A DNA stretch of 64,000 nt from Paraphysomonas bandaiensis. Lineage: Eukaryota; Chrysophyceae. Positions 43,595 to 55,891 of the stretch are shown here, one piece after another; position 1 is the first letter of the stretch; every line of letters starts with the position of its first letter. The position numbers and the translations under genes are program-made. The DNA lies in assembly GCA_965644295.1 (NCBI GenBank), contig CBFFRP010000198.1, forward strand, positions 1-64,000. The letters run 5' to 3'. The notes beneath the pieces are model-generated. The model did not search any database and had not been told where the DNA came from. It saw nothing but the letters and a program-made list of their open reading frames with translations.

Positions 43595-44563
43595 ATGTTA
43601 ACTAATAAACCATTATCCCTTTATCTTGCATGGTTAATCCCATCATCATTATCATTCATATCATCTCTATATATTCTTTATTATATTATACATCAAAACA
43701 AATTAAGATCACAGTGTTATCATCAATTAATTTTATTATTAGCTATTACAGATTTAATACAAAGTGGTAATTGGTTTATTGGTCCTAAATATACTGCAAC
43801 ATATCAACAATGTGCATTACAAGAATATTTATTACAAGCTGGTACACTTTATAAATCATTTACTACCTTGATTATATGTAGTATTGCAATGTATATTGTA
43901 CGATTAAATAAACATCCACCACAAAAAATTGTATTACAATATACTTTTATGATATTATTAATACCAACAATGGCATTAATTTTATCAATTTTATTGCATT
44001 CAGCTCGAGTGTTTTGTACAGTGGATATTAAGAGTTATAATGAGGCTTCTCACGATGGAAGGGTCGCTATATTAGCATTCTGGTTATGTTTTGAAGTCCT
44101 GGTCTACCTTTGCACCTTTATTGATATCATACTATTGTTTTCAATCAGCAAACACCTGAAGGAGTCTCATTCCAACCTCTGTGGAAGGAACTTAGGTATC
44201 TTGTCTACCGCAAGTGGGAAGAACACGAGGGATTATCAACAAACGCTATTCGTGAACAAACTCCGTATATTTCCCTTTATCGTAGCCGTTTTGCTGATTC
44301 CTGATTCTGTCTCACTGATGGTAATTCTATTGACAGGGAGGGGCGCCCTTACCCTCAGATTAATAGCTAATGCTTGTTGGGGCTCAACTGGATGGATCAT
44401 TTCCATTGGCTATTTCTACTTCCAATATACTCATCATTCACAAATGTCGAAAACCGTAGTGGTTAAACGCGTGTTGCCTGTATCTAGCCCTGTAAAGAGT
44501 TTGGATGCGAGTGCCACTCGTAGCTCTGCAACTGTCGTCGATACTGAAGATGCGAAAATATAA
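43595..44563 (+). CDS. Seven-transmembrane receptor, cAMP-receptor-like GPCR
   Basis: 322 aa, single exon. Hydrophobic segments lie at about 9-31, 43-61, 83-103, 114-135, 156-185, 224-247 and 252-277. Cys73 and Cys141 could form the usual extracellular disulfide. LLLAITDLIQSG in segment 2 and CWGSTGWIISIGYFYFQY in segment 7 resemble the Dictyostelium cAMP-receptor-like (class E) group. The Ser/Thr-rich tail suits phosphorylation. The first 430 coding bases use AT-ending codons almost only (TTA for Leu); after about 44030 usage is mixed. A TACA tract ends 40 bp upstream. The ligand is unknown. Confidence 0.75.
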   Translation: MLTNKPLSLYLAWLIPSSLSFISSLYILYYIIHQNKLRSQCYHQLILLLAITDLIQSGNWFIGPKYTATYQQCALQEYLLQAGTLYKSFTTLIICSIAMYIVRLNKHPPQKIVLQYTFMILLIPTMALILSILLHSARVFCTVDIKSYNEASHDGRVAILAFWLCFEVLVYLCTFIDIILLFSISKHLKESHSNLCGRNLGILSTASGKNTRDYQQTLFVNKLRIFPFIVAVLLIPDSVSLMVILLTGRGALTLRLIANACWGSTGWIISIGYFYFQYTHHSQMSKTVVVKRVLPVSSPVKSLDASATRSSATVVDTEDAKI

Positions 44564-46148
44564 ACAAAATAGAAGTGCAAATATCTGGTGCAAGTTTTTG
44601 TTACCATGTTTTTTGTGTCATTTATATCTAAAGGTTATTGATAGATATACAGCGTTCGATGTGAGTTTACTGTGTTATTGAAGACGAAAATTTATGCCCA
44701 GAGTGCAGCTATTGTAAGTATGATAATCGAATTTAAGTATACTCTTTATTCAAGGAATTAGATATCACCTCATTAGAAGAAAACTATGGCGTTGTGTATA
44801 TGTACTTATGTATCCGTACGTACAATGTATATACAGGATAGATAGTATGAAAGGTTAATAGTAGTATAATGTAAGTTGGTGAAATATTATGTAAGAGCTC
44901 GCTTTGAAGTCACTGCTTTTTTCTTAAAACCGTGAAGTAATTGCAATCCAGTTCACATCAGAGCCTGGTAACCATTAATGGTAGCCCAGTTCCCAGCAAT
45001 TATAACGGCATTAGATAATACCACTCATAATAGATAGTGTGGTGCTCCCTTAATTACGATTTTTTAGCTAAATAGCAGACTATGAATTGTAACTACTTTT
45101 CGCTCTCTACTGGCGCATTAGCATCTTCTTGCAGGGCTTCATGGAGGGCATAAGCATCCCACAACATGAAATTGGCTCGTAGGAATAGCAACGATTCTAG
45201 ACGATATGGATTCATGTTTCTACGCTCAAGTGTCATTGAAAAGCCGTAGGCTTTTTATAACACCCTTTGACACAGGGTATATTTAGCTCTCCTTGTTTTG
45301 TATGAGATTGATGACAACAAAAGATAAGAACAAGACAAGAATAAGACTGCTAGGATTTACGGATTTACCCTCGAACACACGATTTCGTTGGTCTATGCGA
45401 TTACCAGACTATTAGGATTTACCCTCGAGCACAAGACTTAGTTGGTTTACTCTATTGCCACTCGTTGGTTTACGCCTATATCCATATGGTAGTCGGTGTT
45501 ATAGCGACTTGGGTTATAAAGCATTGATTGGTACTGCATGTGCGGTATTCGTGGTCCACTCATCGGTATGAGCAACCCATTGATGGTTTTGAACAACTCT
45601 ATGTACTGTGCCCATCCGCTCGGACTCTGATATACGAATTGGTAACATGCCATCGATTTCTCTGGAGCGGGAACAAATTGGTAAGAGGTCATAGGTCTGA
45701 GATGTAAGGAAGGCATGGGTGATAATGTGATGCAGAAATAAATGTAAAATAGTCGCTGCGAATATTGTACACAGCTGATATATACAGTGTTTATTCTATA
45801 TTAATAAGCAAAGACTATACTTATATATACTTATGATGCATAGACAGTTCACCTTCATAATATATTTTTACAACAGCTTAATATATTGCATCTTTTTGTA
45901 GATTTACCTTAGCACACAATTATTTAGTACTGTTGAAGAGATTGTGCCATGTGCCATGCATATATAATATATATAATGAGAAGGAAACAAGTTACTACAT
46001 GGGCTCTCAAATAAAAACCATACAAGCTCAAGAGAAAACACTACTGGTCTGTGTGTATACTACATATTAATTTACTGGAAAAGACTAAATATAACCTGTA
46101 AATAAGCTACATATATTCCGACCATATAAGTATTCATGCATCGTATGC
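44564..46148. other. Intergenic with one small uncertain ORF
   Basis: Between the receptor and the deubiquitinase 3' end. 45350-45475 has near-direct repeats of AGGATTTACCCTCGAxCAC and GTTGGTTTAC. One 89-codon frame is listed separately. Confidence 0.4.
45447..45716 (-). CDS. Small hypothetical ORF (doubtful)
   Basis: 89 codons with balanced amino-acid composition and an internal near-repeat (SYQFVPAPEKS, then CYQFVYQSPSG). No family, no clear introns, no partner. It may be a gene fragment. Confidence 0.25.
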   Translation of the reverse strand: MPSLHLRPMTSYQFVPAPEKSMACYQFVYQSPSGWAQYIELFKTINGLLIPMSGPRIPHMQYQSMLYNPSRYNTDYHMDIGVNQRVAIE

Positions 46149-49100
46149 TCATGAGACAGCACACTGTGCTCCTGCTTGGCTATCTAGGTCGTCTTCAGCC
46201 ATATCGCTTCGATTCAATTGCCTGACAGGCTGCTCCCCCTCTCGACTTGTCCCCCTCTCGACTGTATATACATGTTGCCCTGATGTGTTACAATCAGCCG
46301 TCCTACGCGATGTTGTTGGCATCTCGTTAGGTGAAGCCTGAATACGCAGTGACTCCACCGCACTACTACCCTCCACAGATACGTCGTCCTGCATTTCGCC
46401 CTCAGTAACTGAGGATTCCACCTGGTAAATGTCCTCCACGCGAGCAGTTCTGAGGTCTCGGCGCATATAGAACAGCACATACGCTGACGGAGACACAATG
46501 TCACGCGAGGATGACACAGGCATGACCATAGAGTCATTGTAGCACCACCACTTCTGACTGAGTGGGATGGTGGGGGATGGAGGAGGGGAACCACTGCTAT
46601 CCATATGCGATCCCCCCAGCACAGACTGTATGTGCCCATTGTCGTCCCGCACAGTGGATATATAGTGACCTCCGCCGAGCGCACCCACATGGTATACCGC
46701 ACTGTAGAGGTCATAGCTGGTGCTACTTGAGTCAACTTGGATATCCTCCGATACATTTGACGAAACACGGGTATCTAAGCTGGATGCCCGCAACAACTCA
46801 CGTTCTTCCTCCTCCTCCGCAATTACGAGGTCAACCACACTGCTGTTGTGGCTCATACCTGGAGTGCCCGAGCCTCCACTGACATCATCCTCAGAAATAG
46901 TCTTGTTGCTATCAACCACATCATGGCCACAGCCATTCATTTCTCCGCACTTTGAATTATTGTAAACATAACCCTCTGGTGTCACCTGCCCTGTATCGCT
47001 GTACATTTCACGAGCACTTGGAGCTAGAAAAGGCCGCATATCTAAACCTTCCAGAGGGAAATCAACCTGGAATTGAATCATGAACATCATTGCAAAAAGT
47101 TAATCTAAAATACCTGATTGGTTAGCTTTCTTCTGGAGTAAGTATTGAACTGAAATCGTTTGAGTTGAATTATTAACACCGGTGGAAGGCGCCACAAAGC
47201 AAAACTCCGTCTGAATAATATATTAGACAGTTATTCATTGCATGAAGAAAACCTGCCTCAGGCAACCGTCATCATGACATTTCGGGCACACCATATCATC
47301 CAAAGGCTCTTCTTCAGTGAATTTCTTTAGACATTTATCCAGCGGGAGTTCCCGGGTCTAAGTAGGCAGAGTTATCACAGTCGTAGGCTGAGCGAAAATG
47401 CTTAACCTGATAAGTGTAGTGATCCTTCAACGAAGGGTGCTCCGTGACTACATCAGCTGGTTGGAGGTCTAATACTTCCTGAAAATATGAAATAAGTTGA
47501 TAAAGAATGTTGGTGATGCCTCGGAAGTGCTACACTGACCTGGTAAACTACAAAATGCCAATCGATAGCTATCCTCATGCCGTCACACAGTGCTATCTGC
47601 AATATCATTACTGACAGTACGGATGCTCATATAGTTCACAGCATACCGTAGATTCGTCATCATCGTACGGTATAAGACAACCTTCACATCTACTGAGCCA
47701 TAGGCATCTACATAATATAATATTAGATTCTGAACCGCCAATGCCAATAAAAAACATACCTGGAGCAAAAGTCGCCATTGGGAGTAACCAATCTAAACAG
47801 AGATTAATCGAGCACATGAGCAGTAGTTTTTATCTGTCTAACCTCAGAACAAACCCGTGGGGGGGTATATCTCCACCGATAGCATCCTCTGTAGCAACAG
47901 GTCGAACACGTGGATGAGGAACATCACGATCACTGATCACATCAGGCAGTGAGCTGTCTGCGCGATGCAGAGAGTCTGCTGCAATCCCCTCATTCACCGT
48001 AAAACTGCATTTGTTCGCAGGTTTATGTGATGTAACTGTAGCACTCATCATATTGGACTTCGCTAACTGAGATATCTACCAATATACACACAGTGAGGTG
48101 CTACAATCCAATAATAGTGCATGTAGCGTACCGGTGATTTCAAGTACATACCAACCCTCTCAGATACGGCTTCATACAATTGGGTGGAAGTTATATTCGA
48201 TGGAAGAACCTCTACTAATGGTAGCCCAACAGGATCCATTTTAAACAGCTCAAGACCACCATTATTAATACATCGCAATCGCCGGTGCATGAATACAACT
48301 TCAACCTGTGTGCATACGTGACATTGAAAATAAATGTTGACAAGTGGGCCATACCACACTTTTGGTGAGTGGAAGAGAGGTTGCCAATTTCTCCGGTCTA
48401 GAATACTCGTCAGATGTATACTCCTCAGTGTCTTCATCATTTGCAGGCAATTGCATGTGGTGGGACTCCATCTCACTTGCACTCCCTGCCCGGCTTCGTT
48501 TACCCTCCCGCGGAGTAACATTAGGCCCCTCATTAGCCGAACGCTTCACGCGATATCCATCCCCACACAAACCAACACCATTCTCATTATCGCTATCATC
48601 CATACTAACTGTTGCAGCAGAACTATTATTAATCATATGGCTCCTTCGAGGCAAGGAGTTACACTTATAAGTCGGGAGCTGCAGTACCTATAACATGGTG
48701 TCAATGGAGTTTACATGCAATTTAGGACAGAGTACTTGGTAAAAGAAAATGTTGTCGCTGTCTCGAACAGTATCTAATTTCCGATCTAGAGACGGTAGTC
48801 CAAACGCCTTCATCTGAACTATCTCGACAGCTAAAAATACAGAGTCCTTGGATATACCAGGAATGCTGTACTCTCTAATCGCATCTACGACATTTCGAAA
48901 AGACCCGCACTTTGGGACCCGTACGCTGCAAGTAAAAACTCCGAGACTTTCTTTCACATTTCGAGGTACCACATGAATAACCATCGATCTCATTTCATCT
49001 TCAGGAAGAGGAACGGACAGCATATTGAAGGGTTCAAACCTAGCCGAATTGTATGTACACCGAGTACAACGCGTGATGGACTTGAACTGACCGGTAAATA

Positions 49101-52100
49101 TCGCTTGGACTACAGAGAAATCCCTTTTGAGATGATTCTGCCACCAAATGTCTGCTAACACCACATCTGGGCGGTCATCACTGTCCGGTTGTTCAGTATA
49201 TGGTTTATCATGAACTAAATTTAAATCTTCCGATAGTCCATCGAGCAGAAACGAGAGTAGCTACACCAAGTGCACGATTAACGAAAACAATAGCACATTG
49301 GGATAGGGGACACACACCTCCTGAGCATCGTGTTGGTCATCGCCCGCAAATTGATCTCGTAACGCTCCAATTTCTCGTCTAAAACGCTTAGGAGAGACGC
49401 TATATGGACCTGCACCAGCTGGAGAACTGACACCTACTCCCATCGCACCGCTCACTGCACCAGTAACCGCCGCCAGGGCTCCCCCAAGATCTGACTGACG
49501 TGAGAGCCACAAGTCACTGACTAGCTTACTGAACGCCAACGCTACCCTTCCTTCATACCCATGTTTGTTGGTTGTGTTGAGGTCCTTCAAGTACCGTTTC
49601 GTAAGAAAATATTCAACAAGGAAGCTCGTGTGTAAAAGGGCTTGAAGGGACGCATTCATATAACAAGTGTTACCCAGGTTGTCAAGGCCCACACGACCGT
49701 TGTTTAACACCATCGAACCCTCACGCATGCTACTACCCATCGATGCTAAAGAAGATGATGAGTCGTGCCCACTGATGCCATTTTTTTTACTCTCTTCCAA
49801 TTCTAAAAAACTGTTACACAACTACACCATTGCAATGTGCATCTGACCTAGTTGATGATGAAGCTGGGACTTGGGCCACGTACCATCACTGAGGGCGCAC
49901 TCTACTAGCAGAATTTGTCCATCTTGAAGACATATCTGTTTCACTTGTTAGATGCCTATACATCATTTCATGCAAAAACCTTTTCAATCGACAACTCTGG
50001 AGATAAAATATAATGCTTTTTCCAGTTTTTGTTATCAATATTCCAAAGGCGGATCTAAAGAGGTACTGTTAACAAGAGGACATATGCGAAAAAAACAGTA
50101 ACCTTCGAAGGATCAGGAAGGTATCGCGTTCGACAGAGCTCCTCTGTAATCTGCTATATCATCAGTGCATCGATCTAGAAAATATGTAGCGCTGATATCT
50201 CACCTCTGCAATTGTACTTGTCCAAGAAAACAGCATCTCAACGGTGTAATTGTCTCTACATCAACATAAGCTTAGACGCAGCACAGTGCTACCATGAGAG
50301 CGGGTTTACATACTTCGGCTTTCCATTATCGTCACAAAAGTTAAACTTCAAGCAGGGCGGGAATAATTCCAGTGTGGGGCGAGTGTCGATAGCTTGTGAC
50401 GATACCAGGCGAGACACGACAGAGCGAACAATCTGTGCAAAGTGTTAGACAAAAATGCAGCATATCGCCATGCTGTACTGTAGGCGGAAGAGTCGATCAG
50501 GTATAATTTGTTTCATCAGAACAACACCATATCTCATATGTCGAATACCGCACCTTCGGTCCTCCACCGTACCAAGACTGCACCGCACTGAACACTCCAG
50601 GTGGTATCACTTCGAAATCTTTCCCTCGCAAGGAACCCTATTACCTCATCATCTGACAACCAGCGGATGATTTACATTTTACGTACCGGGAGCAGTTGTT
50701 TAGTAGTAGTGGATTTCTTCAGTATTGTCCAATTATCTATCATAGGTGGTGGAGGTTCTTCCTGAACAACAGTGCGTTACTATTACTAAAGTGTAGTCGT
50801 GCATGAACTTACATGTCCCGCTTCGCCAACGAACTTTTGCCACTGTGACAACCACGCGCTAGAAATGACACACCACTTCGTTCCTACTGGTCCAAATGGC
50901 AGGCGTTGAGTCTGATCGGCCGCCTGACCATACACTCATCACATGCAACGAGCACATACACACAGTATTGATGATTAATCTACATGCAAGATCTTACCCA
51001 CCTCCTGGCTCCACAAAACGGTGATGTACTCCATTTCGAGTTCCGGTGTGGCAGGTCGGAGGCCAAACAGGCAGCATGCCGTCATGGCTAACATTTTTAA
51101 TCCTGGGAGTTCGTCAGCATATGCACATATCAATTGTACATATCGCTGCAACAGGAGGCCAGTTTCTTTCTCGATGGCATCGAGATCACTCTTCAAATTT
51201 TCGTGACCGCTCGGAACGTAGGCAGCCAACGGAGCCTCATGAGCGGGACTTCCTGGATCACATGCCGCTTTGGGCAGCGCTAGAATATATACCAGTCTCC
51301 TAAGCTGCTCCGCAGAAACTACACTAGGATCTTCTCTGGAGCTCACGGATTGCTGTTGCAGGGCAACACATAATGCAGACGCTTTGTCCTCATCGCTCGA
51401 GAGACCATACACCATACAGAACTCCGCAAAATCCACAAACCGCCACACCGTCTTGAGCGGCCTGTCCAATTTAGATCTAAAGATAATAAGGGCTAGGGAT
51501 GGGGGCAGCGAGTTCGCAGTCCAGGAAAGCCATGCATCCTCGGAGAGCTCTGCTTTACCTGCGCCTCCGTCTGAGCATCGAGAATAAAATACCTATATGG
51601 GATACAAAGGAAACATTTGTAAATATAATAATTCGAGGAAGTGTTTCAAACCTGTCGTAATTGGTCACAAGTAGACTTTGGCACCCCATATCTTGCCATC
51701 ATTTGTTCACTTTCGAGCGCTGCGGAATACTGTCTCTCTAGCGAAGCTAAGCGAGGAGGAGGAACCTCAGCAAATATAGTGAGGGTTGCTTGAACCCACC
51801 CAGACATTACACTTAGTTGGCCAGGATAGCTCTCGAAATCCCTTTGAGAGATAGCATATTGAGTCAGACTGGTGGAGAACAAGTCATTCAGTTCCGATTT
51901 CGCTGCTTCCTTATTGAGACCATTCCCATAGGCTAAAATTATTATCTTTTCAATGCGTTTTCGATCAAGTTCATGACTGCCAGGATACACGTACACTCGA
52001 TAGAGAAACTTTGTAAGGGCCACACGATCATGTCCACTCACAGCTGCGAGAGAAGATATAAAATCTTTGACATCTACTTTACTGTATATATCTGCTGCAA

Positions 52101-52356
52101 ATGCTTGATATAAACACTCACAAAGTGCTCTTGGCTATATATAAAAAACAAAGTAAGTCAAACATATAAATTAAATATAAATTAAATCACTTACCATACA
52201 ATCAAATTGTGCTGAAAGTATTTTATTAAATATTCCATAATCAATATACCGTCCACACACTTTATTTAATTGTGTAGTTAATCGTTTCCATGTATTGACA
52301 CCAATAATCTCAGATGCTTCTCTAGGATTATAATAACGTGGTTGGTTATTACCCAT
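46149..52356 (-). CDS. USP32-like ubiquitin carboxyl-terminal hydrolase
   Basis: Intron-rich gene. Exons checked for phase: 52356-52195, 52134-51652, 51592-51002, 50923-50813, 50761-50687, 50637-50554; many smaller exons follow to 46149. It starts MGNNQ (possible N-myristoylation). A long helical, EF-hand-like N-terminal region leads to a DUSP domain (GTKWCVISSAWLSQWQKF, later SAVQSWYGGGPK). A ubiquitin-like segment follows. The USP core begins GLDNLGNTCYMNASLQALLH (49.7 kb, catalytic Cys) and ends with GGGHYISTVRD (catalytic His), WWCYNDS and YVLFYMRR (46.5-46.7 kb). A long Ser/Asp-rich insert splits the core. The protein ends AGAQCAVS, a CaaX box; human USP32 also has DUSP, Ubl and a CaaX end. 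It removes ubiquitin, probably at endomembranes. Confidence 0.85.
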
Positions 52357-52644
52357 AATTGAATAGAAATGAATAGAAACTCTTCTCTTCTTTCCTTTTC
52401 CTTCCTTTCCTTGTTTCTCTTTCTTTAAGTTGTATATTGAGATATGTAGAACATGATTTGAATAGAATGAAAGTAATCTATAAAAATAAATCAGATTATA
52501 TCTAATTAAATGATAGTATAAATTGAGAAGGATGTATACTTACATGTATATGAGGAAATGAATGGAATGTAGGAGTGATTTAGTATGATATTCTAACTAA
52601 TGGAGAGTTAGATAGTTAAGTACTAGAGATATAAGGTACCTTGT

Positions 52645-52796
52645 TATTGTATCAGCAGTCTAAGTTTTCGGAAATAAATTGAAGCAAATATAGTCTATAT
52701 TACTAACATACAACTACGGCTGGAATACATATAATTGTTGTCTCAATATGAAAGGCATTTCTGAACAAAAATAGACAAAGGATGTTGATACGATCG
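52645..52796 (+). repeat. MITE-M1 copy
   Basis: TTATTGTATCAGCAGTC at the left, core ATAATTGTTGTCTCAATATG, right end GTTGATACGATCG. Ends are more decayed than at 20771. Confidence 0.65.
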
Positions 52797-53050
52797 AACC
52801 CGTACCTACATCTCTATATATATACATATACTATATAGAGTAGTGTTGAGTGTGGTATACTATACTTCCTATTCGCTTTCCTATACCATTGTCCCTCTGT
52901 ACCTCTGTACATACATACAGCAGTACATACAGTATGTATATTCTAAATATAATTGTCAATTTTCAATGTACAAAAACCCTACTTTTCCCTAAGAAATATT
53001 CCACCTAGCTCTTTGAAATATTCCACCCTATACAATTCCCCATACCATGT

Positions 53051-53493
53051 CATACATACATACATACTACATACATACATACATACATACATACATACAG
53101 TACATACATACATACATACATACATACATACATACATACATACATACATACATACATACATACATACATACATACATACATACATACTACATACATACAT
53201 ACATACATACATACATACATACATACATACATACATACATACATACATACATACATACATACATACATACATACATACATACATACATACATACATACAT
53301 ACATACATACATACATGCATACATACATACATACATACATACATACATACATACATACATACATACATACATACATACATACATACATACATACATACAT
53401 ACATACATACATACATACATACATACATACATACATACATACATACATACATACATACATACATACATACATACATACATACATACATACATA
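53051..53493. repeat. Long (TACA)n microsatellite upstream of AP-1 sigma
   Basis: About 440 bp with a few interruptions (actaca, gtaca, tgcata). Ends 135 bp before the AP-1 sigma ATG, TACA on the sense strand. Confidence 0.95.
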
Positions 53494-53628
53494 CCTCTCG
53501 CTCATATGCATATTCACAATCACATACAACCCTCACAATCATAAGACACACTTATCAAACCATTCAATCCATAACCAAATAACTCTATCATACAACATTC
53601 TTTTCTCTACTATCCTCTCAATCAAATC

Positions 53629-54323
53629 ATGGTATAACTCTCATAACTAACTCTTCCTATATATTAATATAACTTACATATACAGATTAACTTTATATTA
53701 CTCGTTAGTCGACAAGGTAAAACAAGATTAACAAAATGGTTTGTACAAAAGGATGCAAAGGTTATTAATCTCTTATATATACATCATTCATATTCATGAT
53801 TTGATTATTAGGATAAAACACGTTCAGTCAGAGAACTTACTGCATTAGTACTCTCACGTCCTCCAAAATTATGTAATTTTATTGAATGGCGTGATAAAAA
53901 AGTAATCTATAAAAGGTATATATTCAAATACTTTAATATATATATACTTAATATGTTTTATAGATATGCTTCTTTATATTTTATTGCATGCGTTGATAAA
54001 GAAGATAACGAGTTGATTACTCTTGAAAAGATTCACCTCTTTGTTGAGATCCTCGATAGATATTTCGGGAATGTGGGTTTGTTCGCACTTTATATATTAT
54101 GAATGTTTAAATTGGTCAAATCTAGGTATGTGAACTGGACATCATTTTTAATTTCCACAAGGCGTACTATATAATGGACGAGCTCTTTATTGGGGGATAT
54201 TTACAGGAGACATCAAAGGCGGAGGTTCTTCGTGTATGTGCTGCAATGGATGAGATGATGGACGAATCTAAGGAGGAAGGCACTACACCTGGGCGAGCCA
54301 ATGCATCCAGACCAGGACGATAG
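53629..54323 (+). CDS. AP1S: AP-1 complex sigma subunit (small adaptin)
   Basis: Five exons: 53629-53631 (ATG only), 53686-53760, 53812-53915, 53964-54072 and 54126-54323 (162 aa; family about 158). The product matches clathrin adaptor small chains end to end: [80 protein letters not shown] and a GGYLQETSK end. [13 protein letters not shown] and the sequence after YKRYASLYF favour AP-1 over AP-2 or AP-3. It is a core subunit of the heterotetramer that links clathrin to trans-Golgi and endosomal membranes. The start codon sits alone in exon 1: the next exon has a stop upstream in frame and no other ATG. The last intron begins GTGGGT, giving GNVCELD. Confidence 0.92.
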
Positions 54324-55891
54324 AGAGACGATGTTGTTTATCTGTGTTTCATTTCGAGTATGGATCGTTACTTCTTCTGGTATATTCTATTATTATTGGC
54401 CGGTAGCATACAGGTACTCAACGTAGCAACAAATTGTGTACAAAACGGCTTAACCATGGAGTTGCATAATCAAATAAAGCTTTCAATTGAGTAGTATATT
54501 ATCAGCTACACACAGCGGTAATTAGTCATAGAGTCATTGCGACTTGTACCAGGCTTAAGGGTTAAGGGCTTGCGTATCAATTAATTGTCAATTATTGAAA
54601 TTGCAATAATTGAAATAGGGACATCAAATCAAAATAGCAAATATAATTGACTCCAGCTCGCTTCAATTAATTGATATAAAAAACCACCTTATATCATAAA
54701 AGTTGTTAAAAAACGGAATTTTTATTAAAAAACTTGCATACCACAACCAATAAGGTTGAAAGGATGTTCAGTATTCAGTAGAGCTAAGATTGTTATGACG
54801 GGCTTGCGCAAGAGCTTGACTCCTCAATATTTAAGATGTAGCTATATTGGCAGCTAGTGTATTTCAGTACTAAATATAATTGCAATTAATTTAGGGTTAA
54901 TTTATATAACCTTGAGCATTGGCTACTGATCATAGGTACAAAGTACAAGCCCATTAGCTGTTAGCATAGAAGAACTTCTACGGATTAGGGCACGGCAGGA
55001 CGCTGTGGAAGTTTCGGTATCAGTGAGTCAAGTGTTTCTAACCTGAGATCATGGACGAGGGGGTAGATTGGGACTCCGGCGTGTCTTGGAATGCCTTGGA
55101 CCGCGAGTTGCTTGGGCCTGGGGAGAGGAGTAGCTGACGGAGTTGGCATCGTGGCGTGTCCGCTGAGGAGGGGGTAGTGGAAGAGAAAGGGGACCTGAGA
55201 GGGCGCGTTAGGTATCGGTATAACACGTAGTAAGCGTAGAACACGCGGTTTTCGCTGTGTGTTGCCACGTGTTAGACGTTGTCTGGGGGGAGCTCGCGGA
55301 TTCCGCCATATGTTTTTTCGTGTTTTGCCACATGCATTGATATTTTCTTGCATTTGTAGTTTGAAATAAAAAAATGTCTCAAACTACCACATGTATACTT
55401 TTTCATGCTACAATCAGAGTTTGAATGATCGTTAAAGAAAAGATAAGATTATTATGTAAATATATATATATAATTGCGTTATTTTTTATAGAGCTGATCA
55501 CCATCATAACTTTATCATTCTGATAGCAACCACTGATAAACTTCCGTACCTTAAAACGCCGTGAAAATGATACATACTTCATTTCGTAGTTATGTTGTAG
55601 CTAAACAGTATTTTTGCTACGTATTACCGTTTTTCAAATTGTATTTAACGAATTGCTTTATCTTAGAGAAACATACGTAGTATTTAGATTAAACCATAGT
55701 CTGCAACCATACTGAAAAAAACTGAAAATAACGTCGATTTTCATACATAAAATAACTGTCATAAAATCAGTCGAAATCAGACAATGTGATCCACACTTCA
55801 CACTTCATATCGCAGTGTTGAGTCAGCGAATTGCAGGTCAAATTAATGTGCTGGTAAGTTCATTATATCCCCCATTCACTCATAGTTTGAC
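54324..55891. other. Intergenic with hAT-derived MITE and a GC-richer patch
   Basis: Holds the element at 54545-54905. 54985-55350 is GC-richer than its surroundings, with Pro/Arg-rich minus-strand frames (122 and 76 codons) of no recognisable family, perhaps old transposon coding DNA. The remainder is AT-rich. Confidence 0.4.
54545..54905 (+). repeat. Short hAT-like element, internally deleted
   Basis: GGGCTTGCGTATCAATTAATTG at the left and TAATTGCAATTAATT at the right mirror the ends of the element at 11187-12306, and CCAGCTCGCTTCAATTAATT is shared. About 360 bp, no ORF. Borders are approximate. Confidence 0.6.

Noticed and set aside
54985-55353. Pro/Arg-rich minus-strand frames of 122 and 76 codons
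   Set aside because: Low-complexity composition, no family, no splice context; possibly old transposon DNA.
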